The notes beneath the pieces were generated by a model that worked only from the letters and a program-made list of their open reading frames with translations, did not search any database and was not told the origin of the DNA. DNA of 64,000 bases from positions 682,001-746,000 of the forward strand of contig JAMPHA010000001.1 of NCBI GenBank assembly GCA_023663615.1, written 5' to 3'. Shown here piece by piece: positions 17,830-26,740 of this stretch. Source of the stretch: DLAJ01 sp023663615. GTDB taxonomy: Bacteria; Bacillota; Clostridia; Lachnospirales; Lachnospiraceae. The position numbers and the translations under genes were made by a program. The first letter of the stretch is position 1. Each line of letters opens with the position of its first letter.

Positions 17830-18864
17830 TCATCCCCACTTTTGTGAAACAAATTCTGCGATCCTGCTCTCCTGCTCCCTGTTCATCCGACCGGTATCAT
17901 CCAGCCGGATCCATTGTTCCGAGTCCGGGCAGGTTCCCCAGAAGCTGTTCGGATAAATACGGATCCCATCCTGAATCAACGCCGCATCATAGGAAAACGA
18001 ACTCTTACCCATCACCAGCAGATCGGATTTTGCCAGATTTCCAAACGTATCCTGTTCCGACTCATCTAAACAATAGACCACATGATGATATTTGTCAAAT
18101 TCTTTGAAATTTTCCCGCTTTCCCTGCGAAAAAATGTGGATCCGGACCTTCTCTTTTGGCAAAATCTCCGTGAGGGTATCTAAAACCGCCAGATAATACT
18201 CTATACTCAGCCATCTTTGACGGTATTCCTCCATGATCCTTCCCTCAGAATCCACAATATCCCCTCGCCGCACATGAACGGCAATGTTGAAAAAATGAGG
18301 ATCATAAAAGGGTTTGTCCGCTTTCCTTGCGGAAGCGCCCATAAACCGCTCTCTCAAATACCCGCCGATTTCGTGCTGCCTGCCGGAAAACTGATCGAGC
18401 TCCAAAAAAAATACAACTTTCCCACCGGCATAGGAATCTACGATACCGCGGATCTCTTCCACCTCTTCCGGGTTCTGCTCATCAAAATAGGGCAGTTTCA
18501 CTTTACGATAGTTCCGCTCTTTTAACAGGCTCCGCGCCGTCACCATTCCTTCGCCGAATCCCAGATATGCATCCCATTTCCGATTTGCGAAAGGAGAATA
18601 CGCATATCCGATCCCCCAGCAGTGCGCAAAGATCACCCCCGCCATCCAACCGTCCATCTGATGTCCGATCCCCGCGCCCCTGTTCGGAACCGCCGTCAGA
18701 TACAGTTCCTTCCTGCTGCCTTCTCTTTTTCGCCCGTATCTCCGCTCATGCCGACAGGCGCTATACATACAATAGCGATACAGTCCGGATCGTGACCGGT
18801 GATAAAAAAACGGATGCAGTTTTCTGTATATTTTATCTAAAATTTCCGCACATTTTTCTTTCAT
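17830..18864 (-). CDS. Second fucosyltransferase-like glycosyltransferase
   Basis: VHVRRGDI (201-208 counting from a TTG five codons upstream of my start) is the nucleotide-binding signature of the fucosyltransferase-like superfamily, preceded by NRGAGIGHQMDGWMAGV in the position of the GxGNQ loop. IHIFSQGK and LVMGKSSFSYDAALI complete the donor domain. I prefer ATG 18864, eight bases after the upstream stop, to the in-frame TTG at 18879; neither has a strong ribosome site. The protein is about 344 residues, with a basic, aromatic N-terminus. The 144 bases after it (17686-17829) hold only purine-rich near-repeats on the coding strand. The superfamily is likely; the sugar is unknown. Confidence 0.65.
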   Translation of the reverse strand: MKEKCAEILDKIYRKLHPFFYHRSRSGLYRYCMYSACRHERRYGRKREGSRKELYLTAVPNRGAGIGHQMDGWMAGVIFAHCWGIGYAYSPFANRKWDAYLGFGEGMVTARSLLKERNYRKVKLPYFDEQNPEEVEEIRGIVDSYAGGKVVFFLELDQFSGRQHEIGGYLRERFMGASARKADKPFYDPHFFNIAVHVRRGDIVDSEGRIMEEYRQRWLSIEYYLAVLDTLTEILPKEKVRIHIFSQGKRENFKEFDKYHHVVYCLDESEQDTFGNLAKSDLLVMGKSSFSYDAALIQDGIRIYPNSFWGTCPDSEQWIRLDDTGRMNREQESRIAEFVSQKWG

Positions 18865-18872
18865 ATCATTTT

Positions 18873-19832
18873 CTACCAATAAGCGCCGCCCGGTGTCTGA
18901 TCGAGAACATCCACATTGCCCACTTTCGTCTCATCCGAAAGGCGCACCCAGTGTTCATTATAAAGTCCCGGCATCTCATCCCAACGCTTTCCTTTAATGC
19001 CGAACAGCACCTGAAGCATCCCGCCCATATGAACGGCCTGCTTTCCCGCCTGCTTTAACCTGACCGCCAACGGAGAACTAAACGTGGCGCAGCTTAACAG
19101 GGCAATATCAAAGTCCACTGCCATACATTCCGCATATAAATAGTCCAGTACCTCAAACCAGCTCTGAAAGCGCGGATCTCTTCCCGCAGAATACCACCAC
19201 ACCGATTTTACCGTGAGCAAAGTAAACTCCGGCAGCGTGTCTTTATCCTTGTGCAAAAGTTCCCGTTTGGGATACTGGCTTACGATCGTATCCACAAAGG
19301 GACTGACAATCAACACCCGTTTCCCTTTTAGTGCGCGGACCCAACAGCCCTGATAATCATACAGATCTACCAAATGCGTTTTCGTCAGCAGCGCATCTCC
19401 AACATATCGGGAAAGTGCGTATTCTTCCATATTCACACTATACCACGCGCAGATCACATCCGCTTCCTGATACATTTCTCTTAAAACTTCGCGGTACTTC
19501 ATAAGCTGCTGCCGTTCCATGTTAAAGTTTTTAGACGTATCGTTTTTTTGAAATGTACTGCTTCCCCACAGGGCATCTCTCTCCAATGCCGCCAGCAGCG
19601 CCGTCTCGCTCATTCCGTTTCTCGTCACGGCAAACGGCGTTCCCTCCCGAATCCACTCCTTTACCTGTTCATTTGCCGCTTCCGGCTCTGTGTAATTTCC
19701 AACCAGACGGGCATAATACCGGATCCGTCCGTTGCGGAACGCTTCAAAAGGCTTGCATTTTCTTAATATCTTACATTGAAAACAGGAAATCAGATAGCGG
19801 TACAGCCATCTGCACTTTTCTTTTGACATCAT
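18873..19832 (-). CDS. Unclassified GT-D-like cluster protein
   Basis: The 319-residue protein starts at ATG 19832, six bases after GGAGGA. I cannot name its family with certainty. FAVTRNGMSETALL near residue 68 and the late segment ALLSCATFSSPLAVRLKQAGKQ followed by a Gly/Met-rich strand resemble the layout of GT-D (DUF1792-type) glycosyltransferases, in which an early acidic R-x-G-x-E motif and a late GxxxxxLxxxLxxxGK motif form the active site. N-terminal residues carry several cysteines. It is immediately followed by a fucosyltransferase-like gene and may act in the same step series. A glycosyltransferase or sugar-modifying role is inference from position and this weak resemblance. Confidence 0.45.
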   Translation of the reverse strand: MMSKEKCRWLYRYLISCFQCKILRKCKPFEAFRNGRIRYYARLVGNYTEPEAANEQVKEWIREGTPFAVTRNGMSETALLAALERDALWGSSTFQKNDTSKNFNMERQQLMKYREVLREMYQEADVICAWYSVNMEEYALSRYVGDALLTKTHLVDLYDYQGCWVRALKGKRVLIVSPFVDTIVSQYPKRELLHKDKDTLPEFTLLTVKSVWWYSAGRDPRFQSWFEVLDYLYAECMAVDFDIALLSCATFSSPLAVRLKQAGKQAVHMGGMLQVLFGIKGKRWDEMPGLYNEHWVRLSDETKVGNVDVLDQTPGGAYW

Positions 19833-19855
19833 GATCAGTCCTCCGATCGTCCCAC

Positions 19856-21184
19856 CTACCGCAGCATATAAATACTGTCGTTACTGTCCGGCGAAACACT
19901 GGTAATCACTTCCGGGTTATACATCATTACCACCGCATCCGGCGGATTTAGCCGGATATAGTTCTCTATGCTGCCGTTAAAGAGCCGCAGGTCAATAAAA
20001 TCCAGCTCGCTCACCGTCAACGCGAGAAACGGCGCCACCGTCGCTCCAAAAGAATCCGATAAAAACAGCAGTCTGACCCCATTGTCCGCATACGCATTAT
20101 AAATCTCGGCAAGCGGCTGCCTTCCCCCCATGTAGGCTGCATAGGAGGAATTCGCATAATAATCCGTGCTCTCCAGCCTGTCCCAATCAATCAGCGCCTC
20201 GTCAAAGTTCCCGCTTTGATGGATACCTGCCTCTCTGGAACGATAAGTAAGACTCGTCTCAAAATCCGGCAGCAGCAGCGTGAAATCATCCAATCCCGCA
20301 TAGGACAGCCCCGCATTTCTGCCGCTTGATCCGAGATAACTTTGCGGATAGAAAACGCTTCGGTACCTTTCCTCAGAAAGCAGTTCCATGGAGAAATCAA
20401 AAGAAAACTCCGACTGCAGCCGTTCCGCGATCTGCCTTGACGCCCATAACCCCGTGGAAGGAAGCCAATGCGTATCCGTCCGGAAAAACAGTGCATAATG
20501 ATCCATTCCCTGTTCGGAAACGCTGTCCCTTAAATCCAGAACGGAAATTCCCGCATCTCTCAGATACCCGACCAATTCATCCGCGTTCCGATTGCTGTAA
20601 TCGTCATAAAGCAGCGGATCGTCATCATTCCGCTCCGCCTTAAACAAGGACTCCACATACAAAAACGGGATCTCTTCTTCTGAAAGAAACTCTGCAAATT
20701 CCGCCACATTAGCGGCATAAGGGACCGTATCAACGCGATCCGCCGGCGCCGTAAGATAACCGCCGTGTACACTGACCAACCTGTCTGCACTCTGTATGAT
20801 CTTCGTGCCAAATATTCTATTTGCAAAGGCGGACAATTCCACGCATTGCGGCTGTAGATAGAACCCGTCCGTGCAGTACCATTCCAGAGACGCTTTCGCG
20901 CTGTCCACCTTTTGTTCATATCCGGAAAGAAACGAGGCTCTCTCGCCCTGCACAGGATCCGCCGTCTCCGTCGCAGGTTCCTGCTCCTCAAACGGATATT
21001 CCAAAGACCAGTCAACGGCATTCCCGCTTCCTGTCTCCTCCTCCCGTTTCAGCAGCCCCCGCACCATTCCATGCCAAACCACACTCAAAAACAGTGCCGT
21101 TATCACACATAGATATGCCATAACCACGCCCCTGCGATAAGGGGATTTTTTTTCGTTTTTCTCATCCGGACAGACTTTTTCCAT
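19856..21184 (-). CDS. AlgX/AlgJ-like SGNH O-acetyltransferase partner
   Basis: The protein has one N-terminal membrane anchor (about residues 20-42), then a 400-residue external domain. FFRTDTHWLPSTG carries the D-x-H-W motif and LLFLSDSFGATVAPFL the nucleophile serine region of the AlgX/AlgJ (DHHW/SGNH) family. These proteins receive acetyl groups from an MBOAT membrane enzyme and place them on the exported polysaccharide. The MBOAT gene is immediately upstream (21276-22673), so the two form a standard AlgI-AlgJ-type pair. Both catalytic motifs look intact. GGAGAAG precedes the ATG at 21184. The family is confident; the acetylated residue is unknown. Confidence 0.82.
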   Translation of the reverse strand: MEKVCPDEKNEKKSPYRRGVVMAYLCVITALFLSVVWHGMVRGLLKREEETGSGNAVDWSLEYPFEEQEPATETADPVQGERASFLSGYEQKVDSAKASLEWYCTDGFYLQPQCVELSAFANRIFGTKIIQSADRLVSVHGGYLTAPADRVDTVPYAANVAEFAEFLSEEEIPFLYVESLFKAERNDDDPLLYDDYSNRNADELVGYLRDAGISVLDLRDSVSEQGMDHYALFFRTDTHWLPSTGLWASRQIAERLQSEFSFDFSMELLSEERYRSVFYPQSYLGSSGRNAGLSYAGLDDFTLLLPDFETSLTYRSREAGIHQSGNFDEALIDWDRLESTDYYANSSYAAYMGGRQPLAEIYNAYADNGVRLLFLSDSFGATVAPFLALTVSELDFIDLRLFNGSIENYIRLNPPDAVVMMYNPEVITSVSPDSNDSIYMLR

Positions 21185-21275
21185 GACTTCTCCGTTTCCG
21201 TGGGAAAATACTTTTTACCAGCCTGTTGCCAATGTTCTGCAGCCGCGCTGATCATCCGATAACGTTAGTGTGTCC

Positions 21276-22673
21276 CTAAAAGTTAAAATAAATAAACGGA
21301 CTGTAACTCGCCCTGATAATATAAGCGAACGACACGACAAAAACAACCGCATATAACAGTTCTGCTGTCGGTATCCGAATTTTCTCCGGAAGCTTTCCCG
21401 CCATCTCCCGGATTCTTTGATGCGGGACGCAAAACCACAGTCCCAACAGGATCCAGATCAAAAAGCTCCCGGCATACGCCGCTGCCATTCTGTCTGCAAA
21501 AATCCCGCTCCCTCCAAACATTGCTAAAAGATAGGACCATGCCCCGCGAAGCGACTCTGCCCGGAATAAACTCCAGCCAATCAAAATCACCGGTATCACA
21601 TACAGTCTTCCAAACCCATTTTCACGCCTGGCATAGCCGGTGACTTTTTCTGCAAGCAACACGAGAAACTGTAGCAGCCCCCATAAAATAAACGTCCAGT
21701 TTGCTCCATGCCACAATCCCGTCAGCCCCCACACAATCAGCAGGTTGCGGATCTGTATCCGTTTTCCCCTCCTGTTGCCTCCCAGCGGGATATAGACATA
21801 GTCCCGAAACCAGCTGCTAAGGGAAATATGCCATCTTCGCCAAAATTCCGTAATGGATTTCGACACATACGGATAATCAAAATTCTCCATAAAATGGAAT
21901 CCAAAGATTCTTCCCAGCCCGATCGCCATATCCGAATAAGCGGAAAAATCAAAAAAAATCTGCAACGTATAAGCGCCCGCGCCAAGCCATGCCATAGCCA
22001 CGGACAGCTCCGCCGTCGGCAGAGAATACGCTCTATCCGCCAGAATCGCCAAATGATCCGCCAGCAGAATCTTTTTTCCCAACCCGATAATCAGCCGGTG
22101 AATGCCCTCATACGCATCCTGAAACGTTTCCTTCCGCTCATGGATTTCCTTTGCGATCGTGTCATAGCGCACGATGGGTCCCGCCACAAGCTGCGGAAAC
22201 AGCGCAATATAAACGCCCACATCCAGCACGCTCTTCTGCGCCTTTGCCTTCCCCGCATAAATATCCGCCAAATAAGAAATCGCCTGAAAGGTATAAAACG
22301 AAATTCCGATCGGGAGCACAATCTGCGTTCCGGGTATCCGCATACCAAACAGGTGGTTCAGATTCCATATGGTGAAGTTCAAATACTTAAAGCAGAACAG
22401 AAGCAGCAAATTGACGAATACTCCAAAAAACAATCCTGCCCTTCTTCTGCCCCCTTCTTTTCCCCCGCCGATCATGCGGCCCATCAGCCAGTTAAAGACA
22501 ATGGAAAAGAGTAAAACGCTGACATAAACCGGCTCTCCATAAGCGTAAAAAGCCAGACTCGCGGCGAGCAGAAACACATTCTTATACGTTCTGCTTCTGA
22601 CAAACGGAAGGTAATATCCGATCACCACAACGGGAAGAAAAAAGATCAAAAATACGGATGACGAAAAGACCAT
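21276..22673 (-). CDS. MBOAT (AlgI-type) O-acyltransferase
   Basis: This 465-residue membrane protein has the full MBOAT layout of about eleven spans, the motif EFWRRWHISLSSWFRDYVY (277-295) and the invariant catalytic histidine in LTGLWHGANW (H322). It matches AlgI/PatA/DltB-type enzymes, closest in look to AlgI. It moves acyl groups from a cytoplasmic donor across the membrane to its SGNH partner, encoded next at 19856-21184. AGAGG precedes the ATG. The gap of 91 bases to the partner holds a weak TTGGCA/TATTTT promoter-like pair, which I do not trust. Confidence 0.9.
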   Translation of the reverse strand: MVFSSSVFLIFFLPVVVIGYYLPFVRSRTYKNVFLLAASLAFYAYGEPVYVSVLLFSIVFNWLMGRMIGGGKEGGRRRAGLFFGVFVNLLLLFCFKYLNFTIWNLNHLFGMRIPGTQIVLPIGISFYTFQAISYLADIYAGKAKAQKSVLDVGVYIALFPQLVAGPIVRYDTIAKEIHERKETFQDAYEGIHRLIIGLGKKILLADHLAILADRAYSLPTAELSVAMAWLGAGAYTLQIFFDFSAYSDMAIGLGRIFGFHFMENFDYPYVSKSITEFWRRWHISLSSWFRDYVYIPLGGNRRGKRIQIRNLLIVWGLTGLWHGANWTFILWGLLQFLVLLAEKVTGYARRENGFGRLYVIPVILIGWSLFRAESLRGAWSYLLAMFGGSGIFADRMAAAYAGSFLIWILLGLWFCVPHQRIREMAGKLPEKIRIPTAELLYAVVFVVSFAYIIRASYSPFIYFNF

Positions 22674-22685
22674 GTTTATTTTCCT

Positions 22686-23507
22686 CTATTTTCCCAACAA
22701 TATCTTTCCATACGGCGTCAGCGACCGCACGATCGCCGTCCCTAAGCCAAAGTTTTTGCGCAGAAAATAAAACCATTCCCCAAACGGCAGCCCCTTCGGC
22801 GATTCTTTCAGCCGGAAACGCTCACGGCGCGAAAGATCCGTGTCCGACCATGTCTTCTTAAGCGGATTTCTCTCACAGATCCCGACATAGCGCCTCGTGG
22901 ATTCAATCGGATGACCGGATCGTTTGATCCGCAGTCCATAGTCAAAATCCCCCATCGCATGTGTAAAATGCGCGTCAAAATTCCCCATCTTTTCAAATAT
23001 GCCGGCGGGGAGCAGCACCAAATTGCAGTTAAAGGAATCGCATGTCAGATCCTCGCTTGTCACATCGACCATATCATATTTGATCCCGTGCTTATGATAG
23101 CGGATGCCTCCATAGGTCAGATTCCCGTCATGATCGCAGGTCGTCCCGACAACCACCGCACCGTCGTGTTTCTCGCTCTGCACGATCATTTCATACAGCG
23201 CATTGTCAAACACGACAACATCGTCGTTGGCAAACACATAATAGTCGGTTTTCTCCCCATTCTCCAGAATATGCGAAATCGCCTTGCGCATCCCGCCGCA
23301 CCAGTATAGCTTCCCGTCTCCATGCACGACCGTAATGTCATACCCGCGCTCCGCAAGCTTACCCAAATCCGCCCCTGTTCCGTCCGTACTGCCGTCATCC
23401 GTAACAACACAGTGAATCTGCAGCCTGTCATCCTGGATGGACTTCACAAACGCCGCCGTTTTCTCTTTTCTGTTATAACAGGTAAAGATCACTGTAACCG
23501 ATGTCAT
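22686..23507 (-). CDS. GT2 family glycosyltransferase
   Basis: The 273-residue protein is a standard GT-A enzyme: VTVIFTCYNRKEKTAAFVKSI at the start, VTDDGSTDGT at about 35-44, and YVFANDDVVVFD at about 92-103 as the metal/sugar site. THAMGDFDYGLRIKRSGH gives the late catalytic acid segment. The relatives often annotated as rhamnosyl- or galactosyltransferases of surface polysaccharides share this layout. It is cytoplasmic and likely adds one sugar to the lipid-linked repeat. It follows a 149-base gap (23508-23656) after the large sugar transferase gene; that gap holds no gene or clear signal. Confidence 0.82.
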   Translation of the reverse strand: MTSVTVIFTCYNRKEKTAAFVKSIQDDRLQIHCVVTDDGSTDGTGADLGKLAERGYDITVVHGDGKLYWCGGMRKAISHILENGEKTDYYVFANDDVVVFDNALYEMIVQSEKHDGAVVVGTTCDHDGNLTYGGIRYHKHGIKYDMVDVTSEDLTCDSFNCNLVLLPAGIFEKMGNFDAHFTHAMGDFDYGLRIKRSGHPIESTRRYVGICERNPLKKTWSDTDLSRRERFRLKESPKGLPFGEWFYFLRKNFGLGTAIVRSLTPYGKILLGK

Positions 23508-23656
23508 ACCCTTCCTCTTTCCATGCCTGCCGCGCCATTCTGTGGATCTGCCTCATTCCGTGCGGCTTGTTCCCCATCCCGTCATACGGCTTACGCCGTT
23601 CTGCGTGACTTGTCCCCTTTTTCACTCGGCTTTCCCGCTCCGTACGGAATGTGTCT

Positions 23657-25075
23657 TTACTTCGCGCCCTTTCCGAACAGCACGACGCCGATCGTCTGCA
23701 CAAGAATCTTAAAATCCAAGCTTAAAGACCAATAATCGATATAATGTAAATCATATTTTACCACATCATCAAAGTTCTGTACATCGCTGCGCCCGCTGAC
23801 CTGCCACAATCCGGTCAGTCCCGGCGTCATGCAAAGCCGCCTGCGATAATAAGGCGTATACTGCTCAAACTCATCCTCCGTCGGCGGTCTCGTCCCGACA
23901 AGACTCATATCGCCGATCAGAATATTATAAAACTGCGGCAGCTCGTCAATGCTCGTTTTCCGTAAAAAACGACCGACCTTTGTGATGCGCGGATCGTTTT
24001 CCATCTTGAACATGAGCCCCTGCACCTCGTTCTGCGCCTCCAGCTCCTTTTTCCGCTCTTCCGCGTCCGTATACATTGAACGGAACTTATAGATTTTGAA
24101 CCGCCTGCCGTTCTTGCCGATCCTCGTCTGTGCGAAAAAAACAGGTCCCTTGGAATCCAGCTTGATCGCGGCCGCCACAAACGGCAAGAGCACCGCCGTG
24201 ATGAGAAGCCCGACCAGACTTCCGGCAATATCGATCAGGCGCTTGATCATGCGGCGCTTATAGTCGATCCGGTTCTCCGCGTAGGTGATGACCGTAAAGC
24301 CGCCGAATTCCTCGACCATACTGTTTTTCGCATCCAGTCCTGCCACGTCGATATTGTAATGACAGACAACGCCCATCGTCTCGAAATCCATGATGAGCTG
24401 ATCGACCTGCTTGCGGCTTGCATCCGGCAGATACAAGAACATCTCGTCAACCGGCATCTGTTTCGCCACATCCAAAAGATTATGCGCATCCGCGACCACC
24501 GGGATTCCCTCAACCGCCCCGTCATCCGTTCCGTCCATCACCGCGATCGACGTAATATCCCAGTACAGCTCCGCCTTTTTTAAGAGTTTTTTCATCAATT
24601 CGGCAGCGTTCGCCCGGTCGGTGATCACCATGATCTTAACCTTGTTGCGTTCTTTTTTCAGGCGCGCGCGCAGGTACTTCTTTAATCCGACATGCATGCC
24701 GTAAGTCAGAACCGTGTCCGCGACCATAAAGTAACCGTACACAAGGCGGGAATAATTCTCCGCCTGCTTGAACGAAAAAAGAACCACGCCGATCCCTGCC
24801 GCCATGATCGCATTGCGCTTGATGATCGCCTTCGCCTCCACAAAGTATCCCCGTTTCGTAAAATTTCTATTATAATCCACGGCAGAATCATAGAGGAGCG
24901 CATAGACAAGGATGCCCCAGAACACCGTCCAGTGCAGATTCGGCTCGTCAATCTTCGTGACCGAACGAAACCGAAGATACAATCCCAGTAAATAAGAAAG
25001 GAGCAGGCATATGATGTCCGCAACTAACAACACATACATTTCCACCACATCCGTCTGGCGTTCCTTCCGGCTCAT
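23657..25075 (-). CDS. Large initiating polyprenyl-phosphate sugar phosphotransferase (WbaP/WcaJ type)
   Basis: The 472-residue protein has four N-terminal spans, a CoA-binding-like middle domain (about 120-260) and a C-terminal bacterial sugar transferase domain with KRLIDIAGSLVGLL as its membrane hairpin, KIYKFRSMYTDAEERKKELE, DELPQFYNILIGDMSLVGTRPP and PGLTGLWQVSGRSD. This is the polytopic phosphoglycosyl transferase layout of WbaP/WcaJ/CpsE, which transfers a hexose-1-phosphate to undecaprenyl phosphate and starts repeat-unit synthesis. AGGAGA lies upstream of the ATG. A smaller, one-domain initiating enzyme lies at 47476-48195, so the locus has two starting enzymes. The hexose (glucose or galactose) cannot be told. 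Confidence 0.9.
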   Translation of the reverse strand: MSRKERQTDVVEMYVLLVADIICLLLSYLLGLYLRFRSVTKIDEPNLHWTVFWGILVYALLYDSAVDYNRNFTKRGYFVEAKAIIKRNAIMAAGIGVVLFSFKQAENYSRLVYGYFMVADTVLTYGMHVGLKKYLRARLKKERNKVKIMVITDRANAAELMKKLLKKAELYWDITSIAVMDGTDDGAVEGIPVVADAHNLLDVAKQMPVDEMFLYLPDASRKQVDQLIMDFETMGVVCHYNIDVAGLDAKNSMVEEFGGFTVITYAENRIDYKRRMIKRLIDIAGSLVGLLITAVLLPFVAAAIKLDSKGPVFFAQTRIGKNGRRFKIYKFRSMYTDAEERKKELEAQNEVQGLMFKMENDPRITKVGRFLRKTSIDELPQFYNILIGDMSLVGTRPPTEDEFEQYTPYYRRRLCMTPGLTGLWQVSGRSDVQNFDDVVKYDLHYIDYWSLSLDFKILVQTIGVVLFGKGAK

Positions 25076-25105
25076 CCCCGTTCTCCTTTCCCTGTCGATC
25101 TCTAT

Positions 25106-25182
25106 TTGCGTTTGCGAAACGCAATCGCCTATCCGTCTTTATCCGATAATTACAAACGCATCCGCCTATTCTTCTTTATCCG
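25106..25182 (-). repeat. Hairpin and 29-base direct repeat after the GtrII-like gene
   Basis: A perfect 8-bp inverted repeat with a 3-base loop occupies 25106-25124 (TTGCGTTT-GCG-AAACGCAA). Overlapping it, a 29-base segment occurs twice (25117-25145 and 25154-25182) with four mismatches; the second copy includes the stop of the GtrII-like gene. No T-run follows the hairpin, so it is not a normal terminator. It may stabilise RNA or mark a small duplication. Confidence 0.6.
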
Positions 25183-26740
25183 CAAACTTGACCACGAGCA
25201 CACCGTCAATCTTAGCGATGGAGCCGTCAAGCGGATAGACGGGCATCTGCGTAAGCTCCTCGCTGCTCTCGATCAGGGCGATCTGCTCCTTCGTCGGCTG
25301 CACCAGCGGAAAATGCAGATATTCTTTCATATATTTCACAAGCGCTTCGTAGCTGTACCACGGTTTTAGCTCGGTTCCCGACACATTGCGCGGGCGGTCA
25401 AACTCCGGGATCGACACCGCATAATATTCATTGAACAGGCTGCTGTTGCCCGCGAAATAAACCGGCGTCCCCTCCTGCCATTCCTGCGTTTCCTCAATGC
25501 GGTATGCGACCCTCTCAAGCAGCCCCGTTACCTGTTTTGTGACCGCCTCCAGCCTGTGATATGCCATATTGCACACATAAAAGCCAGACAATATGACCAC
25601 CGCGCAGGACAGCGCCACGCCCCATTGAGCCGAATGAAACAGCCGCTCTTTCGAAAACAGTTTTCCGCGTTCACATTCCTCCGCCGCCGCAAGCAGCAGA
25701 AAATAAGTGACGACAACGGAAAAGATCATATAATTGTCCACACCGTTTCCCACGCGGTCCGCCATCAGAAACGGCGCCGCATTCACGCCGAGCGGCAGCA
25801 GCATAAGCAGCAGGACCGGCTGCATCTTTCCCTTTTTTCTCCGAATCATCAGAAAAACGGTAAACACCAGCATCAGCGCCGCCGCAATGCAGTTTGCGAT
25901 AACCGGAAAGATCCCGTTACAGTAAGCCGTCGTAAAAAAGTAGGACAGAAAATAAAGATAAGTATATACGAATCCCTTGGCGATCCCCTTTAGTGTAAAG
26001 GAAGTCATCTCATTGATCCCGTGGTAATCGCCCATCGTGATCCCCGTTGCTTTTAACGCGATCTTTAGCACGACATAGTACAGCACAAAGCCAGCCACCA
26101 TCATTGCCAGATATTTCAATGCCTTTAAGACAAGCTCTTTCCATGTCGTCTCCCTGCGCAGTACATCCAAAAACAGGATCCCGAACACCACAGCAACCGC
26201 CACCGATAAAAAGGGCTGATAACAGCCGATCGACACACACAGGCAGACGCTGCCTGCAAGAAAGCCTTTCCGGTATTTCTGCGTAAGCCAGACCGACATA
26301 ACGGCAAGGCAAATGGAGATACAGAACAGATCGCTGTTCACACCGTAGGAAAGATAACTGGCAACGCCGGGAAACGTAACCGCGATACAGCCCGCCGCCG
26401 CCGCGTGCAGACGCGACCGGATCCGCAGACAGTCGATCAGCATATACACGGAAAACGCCAGCACCGCCATACACAAAAGTCCGTTGATCGTTGCCTGACT
26501 GTAGTAGCTGCTGAGCGACGTGATAAAAGGCATGAACACCCGCCCCATCGGAAGCACGTCGCTTTTTTCATAGGGCATTCTGGAAAAAATATTCCCCATC
26601 TCAAAATAGTTATAAAATTTATTCGTCAGAATATACAGGTGCGTCAATATCCCGCATAAAAATGCCGCCGCCGCCCCCGTACACGCCGCTCTGTTCTTTC
26701 CGAACCATATTTTCATGCTTTGTGCCGGTGAATCTTTCAT
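25166..26740 (-). CDS. GtrII-like membrane glucosyltransferase
   Basis: The 524-residue protein has about eleven spans and the features of the glucosyl transferase GtrII family: an early loop with LPMGRVFMPFI, a central SIGCYQPFLSVAVAVV and a soluble C-terminal region of about 110 residues. GtrII-type GT-C proteins move a sugar from polyprenyl phosphate to a surface polysaccharide on the outer face. Its start overlaps the stop of the upstream capsule-type gene by ATGA, so the two are translationally coupled. A GtrB-type donor enzyme is present at 54271-55233 but no GtrA flippase was found. The family call rests on remembered motifs. Confidence 0.65.
   Translation of the reverse strand: MKDSPAQSMKIWFGKNRAACTGAAAAFLCGILTHLYILTNKFYNYFEMGNIFSRMPYEKSDVLPMGRVFMPFITSLSSYYSQATINGLLCMAVLAFSVYMLIDCLRIRSRLHAAAAGCIAVTFPGVASYLSYGVNSDLFCISICLAVMSVWLTQKYRKGFLAGSVCLCVSIGCYQPFLSVAVAVVFGILFLDVLRRETTWKELVLKALKYLAMMVAGFVLYYVVLKIALKATGITMGDYHGINEMTSFTLKGIAKGFVYTYLYFLSYFFTTAYCNGIFPVIANCIAAALMLVFTVFLMIRRKKGKMQPVLLLMLLPLGVNAAPFLMADRVGNGVDNYMIFSVVVTYFLLLAAAEECERGKLFSKERLFHSAQWGVALSCAVVILSGFYVCNMAYHRLEAVTKQVTGLLERVAYRIEETQEWQEGTPVYFAGNSSLFNEYYAVSIPEFDRPRNVSGTELKPWYSYEALVKYMKEYLHFPLVQPTKEQIALIESSEELTQMPVYPLDGSIAKIDGVLVVKFADKEE

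Noticed and set aside
21185..21275. TTGGCA/TATTTT promoter-like pair before the AlgX-like gene
   Set aside because: The spacer is 16 and the -10 matches at only four of six bases, in a gap between two genes expected to be co-transcribed.
23473..23703. A 76-codon minus-strand frame across the gap after the large sugar transferase
   Set aside because: It overlaps coding at both ends, is arginine-rich with no motif and has no good start site.
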